From NCBI GenBank assembly GCA_934086935.1, contig CAKOIQ010000013.1:1-25881 (forward strand): a stretch of 25,881 nucleotides of DNA, read 5' to 3'. Below the pieces are notes generated by a model. That model worked only from the letters and a program-made list of their open reading frames with translations. It was not told where the DNA came from and did not search any database. The position numbers and the translations under genes were made by a program. This stretch comes from an uncultured Bacilli bacterium. GTDB lineage: Bacteria > Bacillota_I > Bacilli_A > RF39 > UBA660. Shown here piece after piece: positions 15,011 to 21,309 of the stretch (its first letter is position 1; every line of letters starts with the position of its first letter).

Positions 15011-15138
15011 GTTAACGAAGAATGGCCTTACAACCCAGGAGTTAAATCGTAGATCTACGTTAAAGATAAGAGTGTATGATAATTCATAAACTAAGGTGGT
15101 ACCACGGCATAAAGCCGTCCTTAGACTTATGAATTTTT
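15011..15138 (+). promoter_or_regulatory. Very short T-box leader (dut-tyrS operon), likely tyrosine
   Basis: AAGGTGGTACCACGG (15093-15107) is a full T-box core identical to that of the leucine leader. The TGGT fits the ACCA end of tRNA-Tyr. The terminator is AATTCATAA (15081-15089) plus TAAGG with CCTTA plus TTATGAATT (15127-15135), followed by T. Only about 60 bases lie between the predicted start and the antiterminator region. They close as TTAACG (15012-15017) with CGTTAA (15058-15063). The AGAGAG and GGTGTAAG Stem I landmarks seen in the leuS leader are absent. TAC occurs at 15029-15031 and 15056-15058; I cannot say which, if either, is the specifier. Tyrosine is inferred from tyrS downstream. 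Confidence 0.8.
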
Positions 15139-15153
15139 TTATTAGGAGGAAAT

Positions 15154-15639
15154 ATGAGAAAATTTGAGAAAATAAGCTATGAACAATTTAAAAAAGATAT
15201 CAGTGAAAATCAAAATTTATATGAAAGTTATTCATTACCAGTAAGAAGTACTAAAAAAAGTGCTGGATATGACATCAAAAGTTTAGAAAGTTATATACTT
15301 AAACCAGGCGAATCAAAAGCATTTGTAACAGGCTTAAAAGTAGCAATGAACGATGATGAAGTATTATATTTATATACAAGAAGCTCAATGGCTTATAAAT
15401 ATAACGTAACATTAGCCAATAGTGTCGGAGTTATAGATTCAGATTTTTACAATAATGAAAATAACGAAGGACACTTTAAAATTAAATTAATAAATCATGG
15501 AAATCAAGACTTTATCGTAAACATTGGAGATCGTATAGCTCAAGGAGTATTTATGAAATTCTTAACTGTAGACGATGAAGATGAAATAAAAAATACAAGA
15601 ACTGGTGGAATAGGTTCTACCAATAAGGAGGAAAAATAA
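15154..15639 (+). CDS. dut: Deoxyuridine triphosphatase (dUTPase)
   Basis: It hydrolyses dUTP to dUMP and pyrophosphate, preventing uracil incorporation into DNA and feeding dTMP synthesis. All five trimeric-dUTPase motifs are present: SAGYD (36-40), TRSSMA (75-80), NSVGVIDSDF with the catalytic Asp95 (89-98), GDRIAQGVF (125-133) and the P-loop-like GGIGST (151-156). A short Asn-rich insertion (YNNENNEG) follows motif 3, as in the phage/clostridial branch. The 161-residue length fits. AGGAGG stands directly upstream. It is the first gene after the T-box leader and its TAA shares a base with the tyrS ATG, so it should rise and fall with tRNA charging. Confidence 0.95.
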   Translation: MRKFEKISYEQFKKDISENQNLYESYSLPVRSTKKSAGYDIKSLESYILKPGESKAFVTGLKVAMNDDEVLYLYTRSSMAYKYNVTLANSVGVIDSDFYNNENNEGHFKIKLINHGNQDFIVNIGDRIAQGVFMKFLTVDDEDEIKNTRTGGIGSTNKEEK

Positions 15640-16814
15640 TGACATTTTTTGAAGAATTAAAATGGAGAGGTGTAGTTAAAGACATCAGTTCTCCAGAACT
15701 AGAAGAAAAACTTAATAACGAATCATTAACATTTTATTTAGGAACAGATCCAACAGCTGATTCCTTACATATTGGCCATTATGCTTCATTTGTAACAGCT
15801 AAAAGATTAGCAAGACATGGACATAAACCAATCATCTTAGTAGGCGGAGCAACTGGTTTAATTGGCGATCCTAGACCAACAGCCGAAAGAGAAATAATTT
15901 CTAAAGAAACAGTTGCTAAAAATATTGAAGGATTAAAAAAACAAGTAGAATTACTTTTAGAAGGAAAGGTCCAAATAGTTAATAACTATGATTGGACTAA
16001 AGATATAACATTCCTAGACTTCTTAAGAGATATTGGAAAATATATTAACGTAAATTACATGTTAGGTAAAGATATTATTTCAAGAAGATTAGAAACCGGA
16101 ATTACTTATGCAGAATTTTCTTATACATTATTACAAGGATTTGATTTTCTTCATCTGTTTAATACTTATAATTGTACCTTACAAGCAGCCGGTTCAGATC
16201 AATGGGGTAACATTACTACAGGAATTGAACTTATCAGAAAAATTGAAAATAAAGAAGCTTATGGTTTTACAATGCCATTAATTTTAGATGCAAGTGGTAA
16301 AAAGTTTGGCAAAAGTGAAGGTAATGCTTTATGGCTAGATAAAGAAAAAACTAGTTCATATAAAATATATCAATATCTAATAAATTCAGATGATTCTAAA
16401 GTAATTGAATATTTAAAAGTATTTACATTCTTAACTAAAGAAGAAATAGATTCTCTAGAACTTGAAGTAAAAAATCATCCTGAAAATCGTGTCGCTCAAA
16501 AAACACTTGCTTATGAAGTAGTAAAAGATCTTCATGGCAAAGAAGAAGCTGATAAAGCTAAAGAAATAAGTGAAAAAGTATTTAAAGGTGAAGAAACTGA
16601 AGAAATGGAAACTGCTATATGTAGTAGTAATAATATTTTAGATATTATGGTAGAAAGTAAACAAGCTCCATCAAAAAGTGAAGCAAGAAGATTAATTACC
16701 CAAGGAGGAGTTTCTATCAATAATGAAAAAGTATTAGATCCAAATTTAGAATGTCCTAAAGAATTTATATTAAGAAAAGGTAAAAAAAGTATTATTAAAG
16801 TTATTATTAAGTAG
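15639..16814 (+). CDS. tyrS: Tyrosyl-tRNA synthetase
   Basis: This class I enzyme attaches tyrosine to tRNA-Tyr. HIGH is intact at 44-47. The tyrosine-binding GSDQWGN block and the KMSKS-type loop KFGKS (222-226) are present. The C-terminus holds an S4-like RNA-binding domain (PSKSEARRLITQGGVSIN). The length of 391 is at the short end for the family, mostly from a compact linker. AAGGAGG (15626-15632) precedes the start, which overlaps the dut stop. The T-box leader ahead of dut is its regulator. Confidence 0.97.
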   Translation: MTFFEELKWRGVVKDISSPELEEKLNNESLTFYLGTDPTADSLHIGHYASFVTAKRLARHGHKPIILVGGATGLIGDPRPTAEREIISKETVAKNIEGLKKQVELLLEGKVQIVNNYDWTKDITFLDFLRDIGKYINVNYMLGKDIISRRLETGITYAEFSYTLLQGFDFLHLFNTYNCTLQAAGSDQWGNITTGIELIRKIENKEAYGFTMPLILDASGKKFGKSEGNALWLDKEKTSSYKIYQYLINSDDSKVIEYLKVFTFLTKEEIDSLELEVKNHPENRVAQKTLAYEVVKDLHGKEEADKAKEISEKVFKGEETEEMETAICSSNNILDIMVESKQAPSKSEARRLITQGGVSINNEKVLDPNLECPKEFILRKGKKSIIKVIIK

Positions 16815-16832
16815 AATTATTTCTACTTTTTT
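16809..16832 (+). terminator. Intrinsic terminator of dut-tyrS
   Basis: AAGTAGAA (16809-16816) and TTCTACTT (16821-16828) form a perfect stem with a TTAT loop and a T-run. The tyrS TAG stop is in the left arm. Confidence 0.88.
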
Positions 16833-16846
16833 AATTTCAAAAATAA

Positions 16847-16855
16847 TGTTATACT
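16847..16855 (+). promoter_or_regulatory. Extended -10 promoter of the DUF1292-like gene
   Basis: TGTTATACT is an extended -10 (TATACT 16850-16855). The -35 position falls in the T-run of the tyrS terminator and is weak. Confidence 0.5.
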
Positions 16856-16874
16856 CTATATAGTAGGTGATTTT

Positions 16875-17081
16875 ATGAATACTATAGAAATCGATGGTAA
16901 AAAAATAGAAATATTATCAGCATTTTCTAATAATGATAAGAATTATTTAATCTATAAAATAGATGGTGAAATTACAGCCTCATCATTTGTTTTAACAGAT
17001 GAATTAATTTTATCTTCAATTGAAAATGATGATGAATGGCGCATGGTTGAAGCAAAAATCAAAGAGTTAACGGAGGAATAA
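16875..17081 (+). CDS. DUF1292-like small protein
   Basis: The 68-residue acidic protein has the layout of the DUF1292 (YrzB-like) group. It has an N-terminal beta hairpin (IEIDGKKIEILSAF), a strand with NYLIYKI, and the closing ENDDEWRMVEAKIKEL, matching the family ending of DDEEW-x-V-x-E. The family's function is unknown. The ribosome binding site is GTAGGTGA. One base separates its stop from the following transglycosylase gene, so the two are an operon. Confidence 0.7.
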   Translation: MNTIEIDGKKIEILSAFSNNDKNYLIYKIDGEITASSFVLTDELILSSIENDDEWRMVEAKIKELTEE

Positions 17082-17082
17082 T

Positions 17083-18255
17083 ATGAGTAAAAAAATATTA
17101 GAATTAGATCCTAAAGTTGATGCTGGAAGATTAGTCCTTTATACTGATAAACATCCAAATGGTATTTATATTTCTGAAGAAAAAACTAAAAAGTTATTTG
17201 GCATGATTTTTGAAAACAACCCTAAATCTCAGACTATAGTAGGACATAATGCTTATTTTGAATTTGATGATTATGCTTTAAGAATTAAAAACTTTGAATT
17301 ATTAACTAAAATTAAAGAAAAATCTAAACCAAATAAATCTAAAAGTATTTCCGCAAGAATTAAAGCCTTTAGTTTAGCAGCTTTATCAGTTGCGACTCTA
17401 GTTACAATGAAATTTGGTGGTGATTTTTTAAAGAAACAACAAGATAAAGAAACCGAAATAGAAGATAATCCAATTGGTTATGAACAAGTAGTTGAAACAC
17501 CAGAACCAAACCTAAATTTAACTTATGAAACTAATCCTCAAGAAACAACCATAACTGAAGACAAACCTAAAGAAGAAGAAATACCATTTGATTATACGCC
17601 TAAAGAATACACCATAGAATATTCAATTCCACCTCGTACTTCAGAATATCTTCGTTATAAAGAAGGCGCAAGAGAAAGATATGGAACTCTAATTGAACAA
17701 GCAGCCGCAATAAACGGTTTAGACACTGAATTATTGCTAGATATATGTGCAGCCGAAAGTTTGGGATTCCATCATGTTGAAGCTAATTCTACTGGTGACG
17801 TTGGTTTATTTCAAATTAATAAAAGTGTTTGGTTAGGTTATACCATGAGATATTATAATTATTTAACTGAAACATATGAAACATATACTTTTACAGAAGA
17901 GGATATAAATAATGTTGAAAAACAACCTATGTTAGGAGCTCTAATCTTAAGAGAATGTATAGATAAGTTAGATAATAACCTCCTAGCAGCTATTCAAGGA
18001 TATAACTGGGGATGGCCAGCTGCCAAAAAAATTGTTGGCGACGATTTAGAAAATAGAACAGATCATTCATGGGAAGATGAATTCAAAGTAAATAGTACTT
18101 ATAAAAATTATATGGAAGCAGTTTTATCATATCATCCAGCTGATACCCCAATTGAATTTAAATCAGCACCAGATGCTGAAGGTAGGTATCATACTTATGA
18201 ATATACAATTAATAACCCATTATTAAAAAATAATAGTAAATTATTTTGGAAATAA
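17083..18255 (+). CDS. Membrane-anchored SLT-type lytic transglycosylase
   Basis: The 390-residue protein has three parts. Residues 1-90 form a soluble, probably cytoplasmic, domain with no recognised family. Residues about 94-112 are a transmembrane segment after a basic stretch, giving an N-in topology. An acidic Pro/Thr linker leads to an SLT/lysozyme-like domain (about 185-370). The catalytic Glu225 lies in CAAESLGFHH, followed by STGDVGLFQIN and the later AIQGYNWG motif. The enzyme would cut peptidoglycan glycan strands outside the membrane. CGGAGG lies upstream. The N-terminal cytoplasmic domain suggests control from inside the cell, possibly through the co-transcribed DUF1292-like protein; this is inference. 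Confidence 0.85.
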   Translation: MSKKILELDPKVDAGRLVLYTDKHPNGIYISEEKTKKLFGMIFENNPKSQTIVGHNAYFEFDDYALRIKNFELLTKIKEKSKPNKSKSISARIKAFSLAALSVATLVTMKFGGDFLKKQQDKETEIEDNPIGYEQVVETPEPNLNLTYETNPQETTITEDKPKEEEIPFDYTPKEYTIEYSIPPRTSEYLRYKEGARERYGTLIEQAAAINGLDTELLLDICAAESLGFHHVEANSTGDVGLFQINKSVWLGYTMRYYNYLTETYETYTFTEEDINNVEKQPMLGALILRECIDKLDNNLLAAIQGYNWGWPAAKKIVGDDLENRTDHSWEDEFKVNSTYKNYMEAVLSYHPADTPIEFKSAPDAEGRYHTYEYTINNPLLKNNSKLFWK

Positions 18256-18296
18256 AAAAATACATAAGTTATTTCATTTCACTTATGTATTTTTTT
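18255..18296. terminator. Bidirectional terminator between converging genes
   Basis: AAAAAATACATAAG (18255-18268) pairs with CTTATGTATTTTTT (18282-18295), giving T-runs on both strands. The right arm lies inside the last codons of the minus-strand gene. Confidence 0.85.
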
Positions 18297-18580
18297 AATG
18301 TTTTAGCATTAGGTCCAAAGATAATCTTTAATTGATTATCTATTTCAACAATACCTTTAGCTCCTAATCTTTGAATTCCATCTTTATCAACTAAAGATAT
18401 ATCTTTTAAAGTAACCTTTAATCTAGACATGTTAACTTCACTATCAAGAATATTATCTTTACCGCCAAGATATTGAACTAATTTATTAATTTCGAAAGTA
18501 AAATTCTTTTTATTAAGTTTAACAATAACTAAAGATATTATAAATAATACAAAAAATATAATTAAATATTGCCACCACAT
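18269..18580 (-). CDS. Membrane-anchored PTS EIIB-like domain lacking the active Cys
   Basis: The 103-residue product has a transmembrane helix (about 4-21) and then a domain that follows glucose-type EIIB closely: LVQYLGGKDNI, SRLKVTLKD, LGAKGIVEI and IIFGPNA. In EIIB the phosphorylated Cys lies before TRLR (C-x-TRLR). Here Asn50 takes that place (VNMSRLK), and the whole protein has no Cys. It therefore cannot carry the sugar phosphate relay and is more likely a structural or regulatory derivative. I start it at ATG 18580, with GGGTGAT seven bases ahead, instead of a TTG five codons upstream that lies inside this site. It stands alone and converges on the transglycosylase gene. Confidence 0.75.
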   Translation of the reverse strand: MWWQYLIIFFVLFIISLVIVKLNKKNFTFEINKLVQYLGGKDNILDSEVNMSRLKVTLKDISLVDKDGIQRLGAKGIVEIDNQLKIIFGPNAKTLKKYISEMK

Positions 18581-18630
18581 ATATTTATCACCCAATAATA
18601 TTATACACTATCACTAACAAAAATAAAATC

Positions 18631-18657
18631 ACTATTTTAATCATTATACATAAAATA
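18631..18657 (+). promoter_or_regulatory. Sigma-K/sigma-E-like promoter of the coat gene
   Basis: AC (18631-18632), a 16-base spacer and CATAAAATA (18649-18657) match the mother-cell sigma-K pattern AC-N16/17-CATAnnnTA. No TTGACA/TATAAT pair is seen in this gap. The short consensus makes this suggestive only. Confidence 0.45.
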
Positions 18658-18686
18658 TATTGAGTAATAATGAAAGGGTGAATATT

Positions 18687-19151
18687 ATGTGTAATAATAA
18701 TAGAGAACAAGAAGGTAATTGCATTTCCGAAATATTAAAAGTAATTTGCATCTTACAACAAAATGCTTGTCCAGACAATAGTTTAGATTCATGTGATAGA
18801 CCAATGTTAGGAGGAGGATCTAGTAATTGCTTAGTATGTAATACTAGACCAATCATGCTTTATACATGTTGTGGTAATGGAGTGCCAATTAGTATGCCAA
18901 CAAGTAAAGATGTAACTTGTACTTGCTCAAATACTTCATTAGATAGTTCTTGTGCGGAATGTTCAAATGTATTTAGAGTAGAAAAACTAGAAGGAAACTG
19001 CTGTACATTTAGAGTATTAGTAGCTAATCCAGATCAAACATGCTGTAACAGTCAACCATATCTTTCAACAAATAGCTTCTTTACAATGAACTTAAATTGC
19101 TGTTGCATGATAAGATGCTTAAATGATTGCTATGTAGATTGTGTTTGTTAA
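18687..19151 (+). CDS. CotY/CotZ-family spore coat protein
   Basis: The 154-residue product is very rich in Cys (more than 20) with Asn and Ser. It follows the CotY/CotZ layout: an N-terminal CISEILKVICILQQNAC helix, a central beta region, FRVEKLEGNCCTFRVL, and a closing SFFTMNLNCCCMIRCL. These proteins crosslink through disulfides to form the outermost crust or exosporium layer of Bacillus spores. ATG 18687 with GAAAGGGTG upstream is preferred over the TTG at 18660. The gene is solitary, with a mother-cell-type promoter and a terminator shared with gatD. It is the best evidence here that the organism forms spores. Confidence 0.85.
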   Translation: MCNNNREQEGNCISEILKVICILQQNACPDNSLDSCDRPMLGGGSSNCLVCNTRPIMLYTCCGNGVPISMPTSKDVTCTCSNTSLDSSCAECSNVFRVEKLEGNCCTFRVLVANPDQTCCNSQPYLSTNSFFTMNLNCCCMIRCLNDCYVDCVC

Positions 19152-19153
19152 AT

Positions 19154-19187
19154 AAAAAACTTTTATGATCTTTCATAAAAGTTTTTT
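19154..19187. terminator. Bidirectional terminator between the coat gene and gatD-like gene
   Basis: AAAAAACTTTTATGA (19154-19168) pairs perfectly with TCATAAAAGTTTTTT (19173-19187). It serves both converging genes. Confidence 0.92.
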
Positions 19188-19870
19188 AAATATTCAAAAT
19201 AAGCTTTATATAAATTAGTATCAGTATCATCATGATATTTTAAATTATTTTTTTCTAAAATATCTTTAACAATCATATCATTGAATTCTGGATTTCTAAT
19301 AAGGAGAGGACCAATCACAAAAGTTCCAAAAAAATTAAATTCATGATATCCTTCAAATTCAGATTTAAAATTATCAGCATTTCCACTAATAACTGCAAAT
19401 AAATGATTAAAATTATTTTGAACTACATACTTACGATTTTGAAAGCCTATAATTGGGTTTTCAAAATTTTTATATGCCATAAAACATTCACCAGTTATTT
19501 TTAAAGAAGACTTAGCATAATAATCAAAGATATCTAAACCCTCAATGGTTTTACCATTACATTCAATATACTTACCAAACATCAAATAAGAATTACCTGT
19601 TGCAATAAAATATTTATTCTTCTTAATAAAACTACTTATTTCTTTTTTATATTTCTTTATATCCTCTAAAGCAATATATAAATTTTCATCACTACCAGTA
19701 CCCATATAAATTAAATCATATTTCTTAAAATCAATCTTATCACCACAAGATAATAAATCAATACTTACTTCAACATTTTGATTTCTAAAAGAATCTTTTA
19801 AAGCTAATATATTACCTTGTTCGCCATATTGATTAAGCAAATCATAATATAAATGTAATATCTTAATCAT
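19163..19870 (-). CDS. GatD-like class I amidotransferase homologue, catalytic residues missing
   Basis: The 235-residue protein matches GatD, the glutaminase partner of MurT. It has ILHLYYDLLNQYGEQGNILAL at the start, MGTGSDEN (56-63) as the GxxEQ-like segment, IIGFQNR (140-146, usually GFENH) and FGTFVIGPLLIRNPEF near the end. In active GatD the nucleophile elbow reads CGxYQ, but here it is ATGNSY with Thr91 and no nearby Cys. The catalytic His of GTYLHGPLL is Ile186. It should not hydrolyse glutamine. It may be a scaffold for MurT, or MurT may use ammonia. Its start overlaps the murT-like gene by eight bases. Confidence 0.8.
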   Translation of the reverse strand: MIKILHLYYDLLNQYGEQGNILALKDSFRNQNVEVSIDLLSCGDKIDFKKYDLIYMGTGSDENLYIALEDIKKYKKEISSFIKKNKYFIATGNSYLMFGKYIECNGKTIEGLDIFDYYAKSSLKITGECFMAYKNFENPIIGFQNRKYVVQNNFNHLFAVISGNADNFKSEFEGYHEFNFFGTFVIGPLLIRNPEFNDMIVKDILEKNNLKYHDDTDTNLYKAYFEYLKNFYERS

Positions 19871-21197
19871 TATTATCCTCCATAAAAATCTTTTTTAAAA
19901 CAGCAGTCATATCAAAACATACCATTGTAAATATTGTTCCTTCAGTGTTATCCAAATCTTCACTAATATTCTTAATATTATCAACTATAACTAATTTATC
20001 TTCATCAACATTAGCAAGCCTTAATCTTGCATATACATCATATCTAAATCTACCAATACATAATATCTTATCAATATTCTTTAAATCTAATACTTCAAAA
20101 TCAACATCATATAACCATGAAATATCATTATATTTATATCTTCTAGAAACATTATCAAATCCTAATATAATAGTTTTTTTACCCTTATAATTATTAATAT
20201 AATTTAAAGATTGTAAATAACTTAAATTATTTTCATTTTTAGACTCTAACATATCAACTTCACGATTATGATATTTTAAAGATTTTAATCTTTTAGATTC
20301 TAAAACTTCATCATTTAAAGCATGGATTATTTTAACTTCTTCAAGACCAATTACTTTACATAAAGAATAAGCAGCTAAAGTATAATAAACTGCAAAGAAA
20401 ACATCTTTATTTAAATGAATAATATTATCATTAATAACCATTTCTTGTTTCTCTAAATCAACTTTTTCTGCTTTAATATCAATATTATTTTTAAAATCAC
20501 CATTCGGACAACTATAACTACCTAAATGACCATAATGATAAAATTTATAAAATAACTTTTCATGACAAATAGGGCAGTAAGCTGCATCAACATTATTACT
20601 AATAGGTTCTTTTAAACTATATTTAGTTTTACCAATACCATAAGTAGTAACTTCACCCTTATGTAAATATTTTAATCTATTAACCAAAGCATCATCACTA
20701 TTAATAATTAAATGAGTTTTTTCATCAATAGAGTTAAATATTTTATTTAAAATAAACATTGGCTCTCCATTACGAGCAGGTTGATCTCTAGTAATATTAG
20801 TAACAACTAAATGTGTTAAAGTACTCTTACTAAAAGTTTCTTTAATATAAGATTCATCCATCTCTAAAAGTAAAACATCACAATTCATCTTATGAGTAAC
20901 AATATTAGTATGATTTAAAATTAATGTAGTAGTACCATTAACTACATTAGAACCACTTTTATTCCAAACGACTCTATAACCATTAACTTCTAAAATATGA
21001 GCAACCATACTAGTAGTCGAACCTTTACCAGAAGAACCAGTAACACCTATAACATACTTTGGATATTTAATTTTTTCTAAAATATTTTTATCAAACTTTC
21101 TAACAATACTAGCAGGAAAAACACTTCCTTCAAATTTAAATATTTTACAAATAAATGTAATAGTCTTATTAAGCATAATAAGCAATGTTAACTTCAT
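19863..21197 (-). CDS. MurT-like Mur ligase family protein
   Basis: The 444-residue protein has the Mur ligase central domain and a C-terminal DUF1727. With GatD, MurT amidates the D-Glu of lipid II. The P-loop is GVTGSSGKGSTT (51-62). MDES (113-116) and TNITRDQPARNGE (133-145) match MurT's EVDE and NLFRDQLDRYGE. The ribbon insertion has Cys208, Cys211 and Cys230, but the fourth ligand position holds Gly233 (CPNGDF instead of CPNCGF). NDISWLYDVDFE in the C-terminal domain matches the DVSWIWDVDFE motif. ATG 21197 is chosen for the GGTGAT just ahead. No second murT/gatD pair is in the window, so this may be a diverged paralogue or the only copy. Confidence 0.82.
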   Translation of the reverse strand: MKLTLLIMLNKTITFICKIFKFEGSVFPASIVRKFDKNILEKIKYPKYVIGVTGSSGKGSTTSMVAHILEVNGYRVVWNKSGSNVVNGTTTLILNHTNIVTHKMNCDVLLLEMDESYIKETFSKSTLTHLVVTNITRDQPARNGEPMFILNKIFNSIDEKTHLIINSDDALVNRLKYLHKGEVTTYGIGKTKYSLKEPISNNVDAAYCPICHEKLFYKFYHYGHLGSYSCPNGDFKNNIDIKAEKVDLEKQEMVINDNIIHLNKDVFFAVYYTLAAYSLCKVIGLEEVKIIHALNDEVLESKRLKSLKYHNREVDMLESKNENNLSYLQSLNYINNYKGKKTIILGFDNVSRRYKYNDISWLYDVDFEVLDLKNIDKILCIGRFRYDVYARLRLANVDEDKLVIVDNIKNISEDLDNTEGTIFTMVCFDMTAVLKKIFMEDNND

Positions 21198-21212
21198 ACA
21201 ATCACCATTAAT

Positions 21213-21221
21213 ATTATAACA
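21213..21221 (-). promoter_or_regulatory. Extended -10 promoter of murT-gatD-like genes
   Basis: On the minus strand TGTTATAAT (TATAAT at 21218-21213) is an extended -10 sixteen bases before the start codon. The -35 is poor. Confidence 0.55.
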
Positions 21222-21250
21222 TAATTTTTTAAAATAAAATAAAATAGTAA

Positions 21251-21279
21251 TTGATAAACAATAAAGCAAATGTTATAAT
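21251..21279 (+). promoter_or_regulatory. Promoter of the large surface protein gene
   Basis: TTGATA (21251-21256), a 17-base spacer and TATAAT (21274-21279) preceded by TGT form a near-consensus extended -10 promoter, back to back with the murT-like promoter. Confidence 0.85.
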
Positions 21280-21309
21280 AATTATGGATAACAATAAAGG
21301 AGATATAAT

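Noticed and set aside
19945..20190. Plus-strand open frame opposite the murT-like gene
   Set aside because: Low-complexity Ser/Leu product, antisense to a clearly coding region, no ribosome binding site.
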